Source: Lactiplantibacillus plantarum EGD-AQ4 (GTDB lineage Bacteria > Bacillota > Bacilli > Lactobacillales > Lactobacillaceae). Taken from it: DNA of 64,000 nt. Both the position numbers and the translations under genes were made by a program. Below the pieces are notes generated by a model that ran no database searches, had not been told where the DNA came from, and worked only from the letters and a program-made list of their open reading frames with translations. Positions within the stretch are counted from its first letter, which is position 1. Each line of letters opens with the position of its first letter. The stretch lies in contig NZ_AVAQ01000012.1 in assembly GCF_000463075.2 (NCBI RefSeq), positions 334,836-398,835 of the forward strand. The letters run 5' to 3'. Below are positions 44,447-54,469 of the stretch, one piece after another.

Positions 44447-45868
44447 ATGGATTTATCACACACGCGGCTACTCCGCAAAAAAGATATTAATGCCATGTTA
44501 GCCACTTATCACAGTCCGCTCAAAAAAGAGCTCAAAACCTTTGATCTAACCATGTTGGGGATTGGTGCCATCATTGGGACTGGGATTTTCGTTTTAACTG
44601 GGACTGGCGCTTTGACGGCTGGTCCAGGACTCATGATTTCCTTCGTCTTAGCGGCGATTGCCTGCCTGTTTGCATCACTCTGCTACGCTGAATTTGCGGC
44701 CATGGTTCCCGAAAGTGGCTCAGCTTACACTTACGCCTACACGACTTTAGGTGAGATCGTGGCCTTCGTGATCGGCTGGGACTTGATGCTGGAATACCTC
44801 TTCGCTGTCTCGACCGTCTCCGCGGGGTGGTCAGGTTATTTTCAATCATTTTTAGCCGGCTTTGGACTGAAGCTGCCAACAGCCTTATCTGCGGCGGCCG
44901 GTTCTGTTCCGGGCGTGACCAGCTATTTTAACTTACCGGCGTTTACGATTATTATTTTAATCACCATCTTACTTTCGCTGGGGGTCAAAGAAACCAAACG
45001 CGTCAACAACATCATGGTCGTCATCAAGTTAGCGGTGGTCTTGCTCTTCATTTTCACCGCGGTACGCTTCGTCAAACCAGCTAACTGGCACCCACTACTG
45101 CCATTCGGCTTCAAAGGCGTCTTTGGCGCAGCTTCCAGTGTCTTCTTCGCTTTTATCGGTTTTGACGCGATTTCATCCAGCGTGGAGGAAACCTTGGAAC
45201 CGTCTAAAACCTTGCCACGTTCGATGTTGCTCTCACTCGGAATCTGTACCGTGCTCTACGTCGCTGTTTCTGCGATCATGACCGGCGTGGTGCCCTTTGA
45301 AACTTTCGCGAAATACATCGACCATCCAATCTCAGCCGTCTTGATCTACTCTGGCCAGAATTGGATGGCGGGCATCATCGACTTGGGCGCTATTCTCGGG
45401 ATGACGACCGTCATGTTGGTCTGTCTGTATGGTCAAACCCGTATCTCATTCTCAATGTCGCGGGACGGCCTATTACCACACGTCTTCAGCGACATCAGCG
45501 CGAAGACCGGGGCTCCGCTCAAATCAACCGTCTTATTTGGCACGATTGCCGCAATCATGGGTGGCTTCATTCCGTTAGCCGACCTGGCAGAATTGGTCAA
45601 CATTGGGACTTTAACGGCCTTTACCCTAGTTTCGTTCTCCATCTTGCGGCTACGCAAAACCCAACCAGATTTGCGGCGCCCATTCAAGACGCCTTGGGTG
45701 CCATTCGTTCCGATCATGTCGATCATCTGCTGCGTCTTCCTACTCATCAATTTGAAACCCGTCACTTGGATCCGTTTCGTGGTGTGGTTAGCCATCGGGA
45801 TGATCGTCTACTTCAGTTACTCGGTCAAGCATTCACAATTGAAAGCCACGGCAACTGACGATAAATAA
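44447..45868 (+). CDS. APC-superfamily amino acid permease (CAT/YfnA type)
   Basis: A 473-residue transporter with about twelve membrane helices. The first helix has MLGIGAIIGTGIFVLTGTGA near residue 35, the substrate-backbone binding GxG motif of APC transporters; next come YAEFAAMVPESGSAYTYAYTTLGE, and later FFAFIGFDAISSSVEETLEPSKTLP near 235, a CAT-family hallmark. It probably imports a cationic or branched amino acid by proton symport; specificity is not readable. GGGGC lies eight bases before the chosen ATG 44447. A strong terminator follows. Confidence 0.88.
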   Translation: MDLSHTRLLRKKDINAMLATYHSPLKKELKTFDLTMLGIGAIIGTGIFVLTGTGALTAGPGLMISFVLAAIACLFASLCYAEFAAMVPESGSAYTYAYTTLGEIVAFVIGWDLMLEYLFAVSTVSAGWSGYFQSFLAGFGLKLPTALSAAAGSVPGVTSYFNLPAFTIIILITILLSLGVKETKRVNNIMVVIKLAVVLLFIFTAVRFVKPANWHPLLPFGFKGVFGAASSVFFAFIGFDAISSSVEETLEPSKTLPRSMLLSLGICTVLYVAVSAIMTGVVPFETFAKYIDHPISAVLIYSGQNWMAGIIDLGAILGMTTVMLVCLYGQTRISFSMSRDGLLPHVFSDISAKTGAPLKSTVLFGTIAAIMGGFIPLADLAELVNIGTLTAFTLVSFSILRLRKTQPDLRRPFKTPWVPFVPIMSIICCVFLLINLKPVTWIRFVVWLAIGMIVYFSYSVKHSQLKATATDDK

Positions 45869-45875
45869 TGATTGA

Positions 45876-45934
45876 CTAAAACTAGCGGTCACGTTCGATG
45901 CACGTATGCATGGAATGTGACCGCTAGTTTGTCG
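45876..45934. terminator. Bidirectional terminator after the permease
   Basis: AAACTAGCGGTCAC-TTC pairs with GAA-GTGACCGCTAGTTT around a GATGCACGTATGCATG apex that is self-complementary (TGCA/TGCA). Confidence 0.85.
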
Positions 45935-46001
45935 TATTAATTCAATGACAGTAGTTCGGTTCGCCGCTTTAAAACGGACATCCGCCGAACTGCTTCAGTG
46001 A

Positions 46002-47774
46002 TTAAACTTGAGTCGCTTTGACTCGAAGACGCCGCCAATCGGGTAACTTCGCCAAAATCAGTAAAACGGCAATGGCTAGCCAGAGTATCTCAGCCATAAA
46101 GTCGCCCAACTTCGTGATGAAGCTGTCCGCATAGCCAATTGTGAGGACATTGCGACCGACCTTCTGCTTAATCGAAATATTGCCCACCCAATGATGCTTG
46201 ATTTGTGATGCACTGATTCGACGGCCGTTGAGGGTCAAAACAGTCCGTTTATACGCTGTCACCGGTAATTCACGCATTTTGGCGTGCTTGGCAGTCCAAC
46301 TTATTTGGATGCCTTTATGAATGACCTTATATTTGAAATGCTGGCGTTGCGCTGAAAATTTCTGCGTATACTGGCGATAAACCTGCGAGTAAACTGCCGG
46401 TAGATTAGCAATTTTATGCGTGATAGGCACATAGTCCGGCGTTGTCCGATCGACTTGAGCAATCAACATTCCCAAATCTCGCGTATGGAAAGCCGGCTGT
46501 AACTGACTAATTCGTTTTAATTTGGAATGGACGTTAATTTTGGGCGTATGCAGTCCATCCGCCAGTGACGTGGTCTCCTGCGTTGTAAAATGAACATTAT
46601 GCGCCACTTTTTGTGTGCATAAGCTTAACGAAAACACACCCAAGACCAGTCCAGTAACCATCACGCCTTTTTTTAATGATTGACTTTCCGTATCCCGCGC
46701 TGCTTCGTAGTAGACCATTGCAGTGGCGACAATTAAAAATGGCGTCCCCGCTAACGAGATTCGACGAGGCATCTGTAAGTAGGACTGGAGTACCGGCATT
46801 GCTTTTTGAACTAGGTCCCAAGGGAACAACGCCGTCCCAATAATGACATAGACCAGCGCCGTAATTGAGAATAACTTGGTGAAGGGTTTTAATTGCGACC
46901 AAAACAAGATCAGCCCAACGATCATCGCGTACACAATCACGGTTAAGACAATGTCGCTACTAGATTCCACGCCCGTATAAAGCGGCTGGAGAATTTTGCT
47001 AGCATTATCGCCCAAATCCATCGCAACTGGTGAAATCAGCGTGTTACCCCGATATACTTCCAGTATCGGCAATAACGCATTCAGGCTGAGAATAACCGCA
47101 AACAGCGCACCTGCCAATAGGTTTAAAAGTGAATCGATACGATATTTAGTGCGCAACAATCCGCGCACCGCAAATGGCACTAGAAATGGTAAAAAGAGGA
47201 CGATCGTCAATACTTGAAATTGGGCGAAAAAGCCGACCACCACGCCGAGCTTCAACATTTTTGTCAGTGTCCATTCACCTTTGTATAAATCAATGATGGG
47301 GCCCACGAACATCGGTAGCAATCCCAGTGCGATCGTCCGCCACGTGGTCCCTAGAATGAACCCATAAACCGCATTTGACGATAAAAAGATAACGCCCAGC
47401 GAAATCGACAACTTTTTCGGCAGGTGCAGCTTTTGTGCTGCCCGATACATAAAATAACCGCTGGTAAAGTACAGCAGAAAATTACTGACCAGCTGGAATT
47501 TGAACCACGTTCCAAGTAATAGCAGTAACGCACCTGCCAGGTATGTAATCAGCGGACTATACAAACTATTCACGACCCGGCCAGCTTGCTGAAATGAATA
47601 GAGGTTGATAAAATTAAAATTAGCGTGCCTGATTTGCATCGCTGCTTCATAAATTCGATTATACTGAAAATACCCATCAACACCCAAAATGGCATGCTGA
47701 TTAAGTAATAACGGACTGAGCAAAACTAATGTTACGAGCGTTAGTATCGTAACGGCCGTTCGATTCTTAGACAT
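46002..47774 (-). CDS. Large polytopic membrane protein, YfhO/GT-C-like
   Basis: A 590-residue membrane protein: an N-terminal helix, a conserved GVDGYFQYNRIYEAAMQIRHANFNF segment near residue 30, about ten further helices, an extracytoplasmic domain at about 400-555 and one last helix. The acidic VDGYFQYNR loop after helix 1 resembles the active loop of GT-C glycosyltransferases and YfhO-like proteins, which act on lipid-linked sugars in wall or teichoic acid modification. The assignment is by layout only. GGGGAG precedes the ATG. Confidence 0.65.
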   Translation of the reverse strand: MSKNRTAVTILTLVTLVLLSPLLLNQHAILGVDGYFQYNRIYEAAMQIRHANFNFINLYSFQQAGRVVNSLYSPLITYLAGALLLLLGTWFKFQLVSNFLLYFTSGYFMYRAAQKLHLPKKLSISLGVIFLSSNAVYGFILGTTWRTIALGLLPMFVGPIIDLYKGEWTLTKMLKLGVVVGFFAQFQVLTIVLFLPFLVPFAVRGLLRTKYRIDSLLNLLAGALFAVILSLNALLPILEVYRGNTLISPVAMDLGDNASKILQPLYTGVESSSDIVLTVIVYAMIVGLILFWSQLKPFTKLFSITALVYVIIGTALFPWDLVQKAMPVLQSYLQMPRRISLAGTPFLIVATAMVYYEAARDTESQSLKKGVMVTGLVLGVFSLSLCTQKVAHNVHFTTQETTSLADGLHTPKINVHSKLKRISQLQPAFHTRDLGMLIAQVDRTTPDYVPITHKIANLPAVYSQVYRQYTQKFSAQRQHFKYKVIHKGIQISWTAKHAKMRELPVTAYKRTVLTLNGRRISASQIKHHWVGNISIKQKVGRNVLTIGYADSFITKLGDFMAEILWLAIAVLLILAKLPDWRRLRVKATQV

Positions 47775-48293
47775 GCTTTTTCTCTCCCCACAACCTAATG
47801 ATCAATTGAAGTCACGATGTTCTGAAGGGCTGGCTTATCCGCACCCTCAACTACCCCTGACTCCCAATAAATATGAAATTAATCATACATATTAAAGGCT
47901 GCTCCTAACCGTGCTCATCACGTCAATTCAGACCAAATAACATGCTAGCGCCGTTAATCACAACGAAATAGATTATATTCCTTTTAACTGATTCATGCCA
48001 CATATTATTAATACGTTAAATATCAATCAATAAAAATGTTTCATACTACATTATATTCTCCGGCATTGTCCAAATCGCAAATGCTGCGACTCAGGATTCC
48101 AATCATAACAACCTATCAGTGGCATCCGCTATCCCTTATATTTACTTCCCATCCCCCGAATCAAAGTTCACCTAACGAAACATGCGCAAAAATTGGTTAA
48201 CCTTAGCAAGTTTTAGTCTGTCTTGTTACCCACTTTGGTCAAAAGCTAGTATAGTATGAGTCACATTCTAGATGGAAGTGGGGTTAATCACTC
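47775..48293. other. Long AT-rich divergent intergenic region
   Basis: About 520 bases between the YfhO-like gene and kup. It holds promoter sequence for kup (TATAGT about 35 bases upstream of its start) and nothing else I can support; no riboswitch or small gene was recognised. Confidence 0.4.
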
Positions 48294-50336
48294 ATGCGCA
48301 AGCAACGGATTCAAGAGCGTTCATTAATTGGGATGTTAATCACCCTCGGGGTCGTCTACGGCGACATTGGGACCTCGCCCCTCTATGTGATGAACGCCCT
48401 GATTAACGATGCGGGCCAGCTGAAAAACGCAACGCCTGATTATGTCATCGGGAGTGTGTCACTGATTTTTTGGACCCTGATGCTGATTACCACGGTCAAA
48501 TACGTCTTAATTGCATTGCGGGCCGATAACCACCACGAAGGCGGCATCTTCGCCCTCTATGCGCTGGTTCGGCATCGGGCCAAATGGTTGATTTTTGTCG
48601 CTTTGATTGGTGGCGCGGCACTGCTCGCTGATGGCACCTTAACGCCAGCCGTGACGGTAACTTCGGCCGTTGAAGGGCTGAAAGGACTTCCTAATCTCAG
48701 CGCCTTTTCGCTGCATCCGTGGCTCGTGCCATTGACCGTCACCGGTATTTTGCTCGTGCTCTTCATGATTCAAGGTTTCGGCACCGCCGTGGTCGGTCGC
48801 TCGTTTGGTCCAATGATGTTAATTTGGTTTACGGTCATTGGCTTCTTTGGCCTCATCAACATTAGTCAGGCGCCAATGATTCTCAAGGCCTTTTCACCAC
48901 TGTACGCGATCGAGGTCCTCTTTAGCCCAGCCAATAAAATGGGGCTCTTTATTCTCGGTAGCGTCTTTCTGGCCACGACTGGGGCGGAAGCGCTCTATTC
49001 TGACATGGGACACGTGGGTAAAGCCAACATTGACGCTACCTGGCCCTTCGTCTACACGACGCTGATTCTGAACTACCTCGGACAAGGCGCGTGGATGCTC
49101 AACCACTATCAGGCCGCTGCTTGGCGTAATGCCACCGACGTCAATCCATTTTACGCAATGGTGCCTGCTGGAGGTCAAATCGCGATGATCGTTTTCGCGA
49201 CCATTGCAGCCATTATTGCCTCACAGGCGCTGATTACAGGCTCTTATACGCTAGTCGACGAAGCGGTCGGTTTGAAATTCCTGCCGCGTATGATTATCAA
49301 ACATCCGAGCAATGTGCGTAGCCAAATCTACATCGGTGCAATCAATTGGCTACTATGTCTTGTCACCCTGGGCATCGTCTGGCTATTTCAGACCTCGGCC
49401 CACATGGAAGCGGCATACGGCCTGGCCATCACGTTAACGATGCTGATGACGACCATTTTGCTCAGTCAATGGATTCATATGAAGGGCCACCGCGCATTAT
49501 CGCTGACCCTCTTGTGCGGCTTTGGTGCCCTGGAAACGGTCTTTCTGGCTGCCAGTCTGCGTAAGTTTGTACATGGTGGTTATCTGACACTGGGCTTAAC
49601 GCTCGTAATTTTTCTGATCATGGTCGTCTGGTTCTTCGGTAATCGCCGGCGGTTGCGTTACAACCAAGCCAACGAACAAATCAGTCTGCTGGATTATCGC
49701 AATCAGCTCATCGCACTAAGTCACGATGACCACCTGCCGCTATTCGCCACTAACCTAGTCTACCTGGCAAAGGTGGACCACCAGCACCGGGTCAAGCGTT
49801 CAATTCTGTATTCCATTTTAGACAAACGGCCCAAACGCGCCAAAGTCTACTGGTTTATCACCATCAACGAAACGAACCGGCCCTATGACTGTAGCTACAG
49901 CGTCGATATGCTCGGGACGCGCAACATTGTGGAAGTGCAACTCAACTTAGGGTTCCGTAAATCCCAGCATATCAACCTTTATTTGCGACAAATCGTCACT
50001 AACTTGATTGCAGACCACAGTATCGACCCTCAATATTCACGCTACGGCATTACACAACCGCGGCAAGTCGGGGATTTCAAGTTTGTCGTCCAAAATCAAC
50101 AAATCATGGACCTCGCCAGCAACCCGACCATGAGTCAATTTGACCGACTAATGATTGGCGGACGCGTCTTATTGCAAAACATCACCCCGTCACCGGCCAT
50201 CTGGTACGGCCTCGCCTTTAGTGATGTGCTGGAAGAAACGATTCCGCTGTTCACCAAGCCAGCGACGGACGCTACCCTGCTTAACTTGACGGTTCGACAC
50301 GCCCGAACGCCGCAGAAACATTCAACTAAATCTTAA
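48294..50336 (+). CDS. kup: Potassium uptake protein Kup
   Basis: A 680-residue KUP/HAK/KT potassium-proton symporter. Helix 1 carries [18 protein letters not shown] near residue 19, the family hallmark; others include [19 protein letters not shown] near 76, [18 protein letters not shown] near 112 and [17 protein letters not shown] near 232. About twelve helices are followed by a ~210-residue cytoplasmic tail that in related proteins binds c-di-AMP. The start has GTGGGG some distance upstream. Single gene ending in a strong terminator. Confidence 0.94.
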   Translation: MRKQRIQERSLIGMLITLGVVYGDIGTSPLYVMNALINDAGQLKNATPDYVIGSVSLIFWTLMLITTVKYVLIALRADNHHEGGIFALYALVRHRAKWLIFVALIGGAALLADGTLTPAVTVTSAVEGLKGLPNLSAFSLHPWLVPLTVTGILLVLFMIQGFGTAVVGRSFGPMMLIWFTVIGFFGLINISQAPMILKAFSPLYAIEVLFSPANKMGLFILGSVFLATTGAEALYSDMGHVGKANIDATWPFVYTTLILNYLGQGAWMLNHYQAAAWRNATDVNPFYAMVPAGGQIAMIVFATIAAIIASQALITGSYTLVDEAVGLKFLPRMIIKHPSNVRSQIYIGAINWLLCLVTLGIVWLFQTSAHMEAAYGLAITLTMLMTTILLSQWIHMKGHRALSLTLLCGFGALETVFLAASLRKFVHGGYLTLGLTLVIFLIMVVWFFGNRRRLRYNQANEQISLLDYRNQLIALSHDDHLPLFATNLVYLAKVDHQHRVKRSILYSILDKRPKRAKVYWFITINETNRPYDCSYSVDMLGTRNIVEVQLNLGFRKSQHINLYLRQIVTNLIADHSIDPQYSRYGITQPRQVGDFKFVVQNQQIMDLASNPTMSQFDRLMIGGRVLLQNITPSPAIWYGLAFSDVLEETIPLFTKPATDATLLNLTVRHARTPQKHSTKS

Positions 50337-50337
50337 T

Positions 50338-50393
50338 GAAAAAGGCTAGCAATCAAAGGCAATTAATGCGCTTGATTGCTAGCCTTTTTGTGA
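50338..50393 (+). terminator. Terminator after kup
   Basis: AAAAAGGCTAGCAATCAA pairs with TTGATTGCTAGCCTTTTT, with a loop of about 17 bases. Confidence 0.9.
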
Positions 50394-50559
50394 ATCGTGA
50401 TTAAGTTATAGTGTTGCATGGCTGATAATGTTGATAAATTTTCAATATCATCAATCACTAAAATTATTACTGTTCACAAATCGTTTGAACTACACTGTCT
50501 GGTATTCACGTGTTATATTTGTGATATCAAGAAGATATTTACTAACTGGAGGTACTGAC

Positions 50560-50778
50560 ATGGTTGAAATAAAAACAGTTAGCCTCGGCAATTCATTGGC
50601 ATTAAGTCTACCTAAAGACGGACGTTTTAAAAAAGGTCAACGCTAGTTACTCATCCCAGCTAAAGATGGGGAATCATATACACTCGTACCACGTATTGAA
50701 AATCCTTATACTGGTCCCAAGTCAAAACAACCAATGACTGAAGCGTGGTCTGATGTTGACTGGAATGAGGTCGAATAA
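50560..50778 (+). pseudogene. Decayed MazE/PemI-type antitoxin
   Basis: Reads as a 72-codon AbrB-fold antitoxin: VEIKTVSLGNSLALSLPK is the usual swapped-hairpin DNA-binding start. An in-frame TAG stands at codon 29 (50644-50646), just after KKGQR; the frame then continues LLIPAKDGESYTLVPRIENPY and ends WSDVDWNEVE. GGAGG precedes the ATG. The stop probably came from a CAG or TGG codon. The adjoining toxin is also broken, so the module is dead. Confidence 0.8.
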
Positions 50779-50855
50779 TGACTGATTTGCCAAAGTAAAA
50801 AGACATCATCTGGATTGATTTTGATCCGCAACGCGGCCAGGAGTTTCCGCTTTGA
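50778..50855 (+). pseudogene. Remnant of a MazF/PemK-type toxin
   Basis: Starts at an ATG overlapping the antitoxin stop (TAATG), as in intact mazEF pairs. It reads MTDLPK, then a TAA at codon 7, then KDIIWIDFDPQRGQE, the well-known first strand and loop of MazF endoribonucleases. A TGA ends it after about 25 codons, and no further MazF sequence follows. So the toxin lost most of its length. Confidence 0.8.
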
Positions 50856-50984
50856 GGGCTGATTTTATTTCAGAGTGGCAAACTAAAATCCAGTAATTGA
50901 GTGTATCGGCAGCCTCTGTCTATCAGAAAGTTAATATGGACTACCACTAACATCCAATTGATTCTTCAGATTGATTTAAACCCA

Positions 50985-52028
50985 TCATGATGCTGACTTG
51001 TTACTCGACGTCACCCGCCGCGGTTCAGAATTCTGCACGCCCAAAATATCTAGGAAGAACGAAACGATTGGAATCCCAATGATCAAGCCCCAAGCACCCA
51101 GTAGGCTTTCCATGATAATCAGCGTGATAAACGTAACGAAGACTGGTAAGTCGGTCCGGTCCGCCATTAGCCGTGGGTGCAAGAAATACGATTCGAAGGC
51201 GTGAATCAAAATAACCAGTACGATGATCCAAACGACCCGAATCAGACCACCCGACGCAAATCCTAGCAAGGTGAGCGGCACCATCGAAATCAGGACGCCA
51301 GCGACTGGCACTAAGCCTAGGATAAAGACGATGATCGACAACACCATGATACTTGGCATCCCGATAATCACGAAGCCAATCGTCATCAAAATCGTATTGA
51401 TCGTACAAATCACCAGCTGCGTTTCAATAATCCGGCCTAAAATCATCACGAACTTATGCGTCAGATAATAAACATTAGCGAAGAACTTTTTAAACTTGGA
51501 TTGTAAGAATTGGCGGCCGAATACCATCATCCGACCCCGTGAAACGGCGAAAATAAAGCTCAAAAAAATGGCCATTAAGACATGGGTAAAGCCAGTCCCC
51601 ACTTCGCTCAAGCCTTTGATACCAGTCACTAGTAACGACTTACCATTTTGGATGAGCTCACTACTATGAATGGCTTGATTGACCCACTTATCAATATTCT
51701 TATTAAGTACGGGATGGTGCGTGATTGCCCGCGAAATCATATCAGGTATGACTTTTAGTTGGTCGACCAAGGTCGGAGCGGCGTATGAGAGTGCCCCAAT
51801 GAACAACGCAATCACCCCAACATAGACGACGATTACGGCAATCCAGTACGGCAGATGCGTGTGCAAATTCAACCACCGACTGAGTTTGACCCCCAAATAC
51901 GCAAAAATCGTGGTTAAGAGCACGACCGTCGCAAAGCCGCGCATTAAGTAAATGATGATGATCAACAACGCCAACGTTAAGTATAAGTCGACATCGTCCC
52001 GCTTGAAAAATCGAATGATTCTATCCAT
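50985..52028 (-). CDS. AI-2E family (PerM/YdiK) transporter
   Basis: A 347-residue membrane protein with about eight hydrophobic segments, matching the AI-2 exporter (UPF0118) family: YWIAVIVVYVGVIALFIG near 60, a soluble middle part, then IVFILGLVPVAGVLISMVPLTLLGF near 240 (family-typical I-P-x-G/A-G region) and the late ESYFLHPRLMADRTDLPVFV. Members export AI-2 or act as ion antiporters; the substrate here is unknown. GGGGG precedes the ATG. Confidence 0.87.
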   Translation of the reverse strand: MDRIIRFFKRDDVDLYLTLALLIIIIYLMRGFATVVLLTTIFAYLGVKLSRWLNLHTHLPYWIAVIVVYVGVIALFIGALSYAAPTLVDQLKVIPDMISRAITHHPVLNKNIDKWVNQAIHSSELIQNGKSLLVTGIKGLSEVGTGFTHVLMAIFLSFIFAVSRGRMMVFGRQFLQSKFKKFFANVYYLTHKFVMILGRIIETQLVICTINTILMTIGFVIIGMPSIMVLSIIVFILGLVPVAGVLISMVPLTLLGFASGGLIRVVWIIVLVILIHAFESYFLHPRLMADRTDLPVFVTFITLIIMESLLGAWGLIIGIPIVSFFLDILGVQNSEPRRVTSSNKSAS

Positions 52029-52112
52029 AGTTTGCCCCCAATCGCATGTTACTTGCCATTATAGCATGTCATTAAATCGACCATGCCCATCCATCCCCGC
52101 TTTAAATTAAAT

Positions 52113-52141
52113 TTGACATTTAAAATAATTACCAGTATGAT
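52113..52141 (+). promoter_or_regulatory. Consensus promoter of the T-box transcript
   Basis: TTGACA (52113-52118), 17-base spacer, TATGAT (52136-52141), placing the start near 52148, shortly before the T-box leader. Confidence 0.8.
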
Positions 52142-52189
52142 AGGTGACAATAATTAAAGAACGATTAAAAGATGAGTAGTTGGCGTCGC

Positions 52190-52445
52190 TGTTAAGAGAG
52201 TACCGGGGTGGTGAAACGGTATCGGCACAACCAATGAAGATGGTCTGGTCTCCTAGTTCGTTCTGGTGAGTGCTCAGCTGATGAACATGAACCAGTGCCG
52301 GTGTAACAACCGTTACCTTCGTTAGCAATTGCGCTATCATTCGGCAGTTGTCTCGAGTAGACTGGTTCGCTAGTCTAGAACTCAGGTGGTACCACGGCCC
52401 AGCGTCGTCCTGGATAATTTGATTATTCAGGATGACGCTTTTTTC
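52190..52445 (+). promoter_or_regulatory. T-box riboswitch (probably methionine)
   Basis: A tRNA-sensing leader. The AGAGAGTACCGG start of stem I, with its GGTGGTGAAA segment, opens it; the antiterminator bulge AGGTGGTACCACGG is at 52384-52397; and a terminator AGCGTC-TCCTG/CAGGA-GACGCT with TTTTTT ends it (52401-52444). The likely specifier is ATG at 52287-52289 followed by A, which fits the methionine-related gene downstream. The specifier call is inference from context, since I could not fold the leader. Uncharged tRNA would turn expression on. Confidence 0.88.
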
Positions 52446-52480
52446 GTTCCCGCAACTAAATTTAAGGAGTCTGATGATTT

Positions 52481-53605
52481 ATGACAACCACAACAACCAC
52501 TTTAACCGCACCATTCCGTTTTGACGTCGTCGGCAGTTTATTACGCCCAGCGAGCTTGAAAAAAGCCCACGAACAATTAGCCGCTGGTGAAATCACTGCT
52601 GAACAAGAACTCGAGATTCAACATGCCGAAATCAAACGGGTCGTTGACGAACAAGTCAAACTAGGCCTCAAAGCCGTCACTGACGGTGAATTTTCTCGCA
52701 GCTGGTGGCACTTGGACTTTCTCTGGGGCCTGACCGGTGTCGGCAAGTATGACTACCACCAAAGCTACAAGTTCAAGGGCGACCATACCCGTACGGACAA
52801 CGCTGAACTCATCGGCAAAGTCGCCTATAATCCTGACCACCCGTTCTTCGACGCCTTTTCATACTTACAATCAATCGTCCCAGAAGGCGTCTTAGCCAAG
52901 CAAACGATTCCGTCACCAACAATGTTATTCCGTGACAACCGCAGTGATAACTGGTCCAAATTCTATGACAGCTGGGACGCCTACTTAACAGATCTCGCCC
53001 AAGCTTACCATGAAACGATTCAGCATTTTTATGACCTAGGCTGTCGCTACATCCAACTCGACGATACGACTTGGGCCTTCCTAATTAGCAAGCTCAATGA
53101 CCCCGATGCCGACCATGCCACCTATACCAAATGGGCGAACGACGCGGTTACCGTAATCAATGCGGCCCTAGCTGACTTACCAGCTGATTTGGCCGTCACG
53201 ACGCACATCTGCCGCGGTAACTTCAAGTCCACCTACCTCTTCTCAGGTAGTTATGACGTCGTTGCACCCTACTTAGGCCAACTCAATTACGACGGTCTAT
53301 TCTTGGAATATGACAATGAACGCGCTGGGGGCTTCGAAGTTCTGGACCAGATTTGGAATCACGATGCTCACAAACGACTTGTCTTAGGGCTCGTCACTTC
53401 CAAATTCCCGGAACTTGAAAAGACCGCCGATATTAAAGCCCGCCTCCAAGAGGCCACGACTAAGGTGCCCCTAAGTAACTTGGCGTTATCAACACAGTGT
53501 GGCTTTGCCTCAACTGAAGAAGGTAACCAACTGACTGAAGCACAACAATGGGCCAAACTCGCCTTAGTCATTGGGACGGCTAAGGAAGTCTGGTCAATCG
53601 ACTAA
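52481..53605 (+). CDS. MetE-like cobalamin-independent methionine synthase (YxjG/YxjH type)
   Basis: A 374-residue protein related to the C-terminal catalytic half of MetE only. Markers: FDVVGSLLRPASLKKAH at the N-terminus, DGEFSRSWWHLDFLWGL near 70, YIQLDDTTWAFL near 190, and the zinc ligands in THICRGNFKS (His and Cys) and STQCGFAS (Cys) near 335. It transfers a methyl group to homocysteine, perhaps from a small methyl donor as the N-terminal folate-binding half is missing. The methionine-type T-box upstream agrees. Confidence 0.87.
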   Translation: MTTTTTTLTAPFRFDVVGSLLRPASLKKAHEQLAAGEITAEQELEIQHAEIKRVVDEQVKLGLKAVTDGEFSRSWWHLDFLWGLTGVGKYDYHQSYKFKGDHTRTDNAELIGKVAYNPDHPFFDAFSYLQSIVPEGVLAKQTIPSPTMLFRDNRSDNWSKFYDSWDAYLTDLAQAYHETIQHFYDLGCRYIQLDDTTWAFLISKLNDPDADHATYTKWANDAVTVINAALADLPADLAVTTHICRGNFKSTYLFSGSYDVVAPYLGQLNYDGLFLEYDNERAGGFEVLDQIWNHDAHKRLVLGLVTSKFPELEKTADIKARLQEATTKVPLSNLALSTQCGFASTEEGNQLTEAQQWAKLALVIGTAKEVWSID

Positions 53606-53692
53606 GTGCTGCGTTCGGCCCGTGTAACCGAGGTTTTCCGTCGCGTGGAGTCGATGGCATCTTTTATAAAGTATTCGAACCCTAATTAACTT

Positions 53693-53755
53693 AAAAGACC
53701 GAGTATCAGTCGCTTGCTTTGACGCTGCAAAGCAAGCCTGATACTCGGTCTTTTT
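53693..53755. terminator. Bidirectional terminator
   Basis: AAAAGACCGAGTATCAG pairs with CTGATACTCGGTCTTTT; the apical GCTTGCTTTG/CAAAGCAAGC also pairs. It serves the convergent MetE-like and SMR genes. Confidence 0.9.
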
Positions 53756-53760
53756 TATTT

Positions 53761-54141
53761 TTATCGATTATAACGAGCCCGCCACCGCGCTGTCCGCGAT
53801 GTTGTTGGGTCCGCTTGAGGGGCCTTGAGTGGTTTGTTCAACAAAACGACCCCCATAATAATTGCCATAAATCCGAGCGTCTTCAAGCCGGTCAAGACTT
53901 CCCCGAACGCCCAAATACCAATGAGACCCGTGACGGCTGTACCAACCCCGGCCCAAATGGCATAACCAATACTGAGCGGAATCTTGCGTAGCGCCAACGA
54001 AAAGCTAAAAATCGCTAACCCGTACAGCAACATGCCTAGAATCCCAACCAAGGGGTGCTTAAATCCAGCCGATAACTTCAACAAGCTGGTCCCCACAATT
54101 TCAACGCCAATCGCAATAACTAATTGAATCCATGCACGCAT
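53761..54141 (-). CDS. SMR-family small multidrug efflux subunit (longer partner)
   Basis: A 126-residue protein with four membrane helices. The essential glutamate is in GVEIVGTSLLKLSAGF near residue 12; later GYAIWAGVGTAVTGLIG near 60 is the SMR helix 3 signature. A ~20-residue basic tail extends beyond helix 4. It starts about 20 bp after a second SMR gene, so the two likely form a heterodimer of the EbrAB/YkkCD kind. ATG 54141 fits GGGGGA seven bases upstream. Confidence 0.88.
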   Translation of the reverse strand: MRAWIQLVIAIGVEIVGTSLLKLSAGFKHPLVGILGMLLYGLAIFSFSLALRKIPLSIGYAIWAGVGTAVTGLIGIWAFGEVLTGLKTLGFMAIIMGVVLLNKPLKAPQADPTTSRTARWRARYNR

Positions 54142-54160
54142 CATCAATTCCCCCTTGTAT

Positions 54161-54469
54161 TTAAATGTTCAGTAAAATCGCTCCAATCACGATCGCAAGT
54201 AAGCCGCTTAAACGCGACAAACTCAACCGTTCCCGGTAGACCACGACCGCTAACACAACGGTCGCAAACGTCCCCAGACCGGCCCACATGGCATACGTCA
54301 CCCCTAACGGCAGGCGTTGCATTGCAAGCGTCACGAGGACTAACGAACTAAAATACCCGACTAAAACCATTAATGTGGGTATCAAGTTCCGAAAACCGTT
54401 TGCGCGCTTTAAGAAAAAGCTCCCGAAAACTTCCATTAAAATGCCACCAAATAATAACCCGTATGCCAT
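54161..54469 (-). CDS. SMR-family small multidrug efflux subunit (shorter partner)
   Basis: A 102-residue four-helix protein. Glu is present in GGILMEVFGSFFLKRANGF, and VTYAMWAGLGTFATVVLAV matches SMR helix 3. It is the first gene of a two-gene efflux unit. GAGGTG lies six bases before ATG 54469. A TTGCGT-17-TAGAAT promoter lies upstream (54505-54533). No guanidine riboswitch was recognised, so guanidine export is not supported. Confidence 0.88.
   Translation of the reverse strand: MAYGLLFGGILMEVFGSFFLKRANGFRNLIPTLMVLVGYFSSLVLVTLAMQRLPLGVTYAMWAGLGTFATVVLAVVVYRERLSLSRLSGLLAIVIGAILLNI

Noticed and set aside
47775..48293. Riboswitch upstream of kup
   Set aside because: No recognised c-di-AMP (ydaO) or other riboswitch motif and no terminator before the start codon.
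52107..52340. Minus-strand frame of 77 codons
   Set aside because: It overlaps the T-box leader and its promoter on the other strand.
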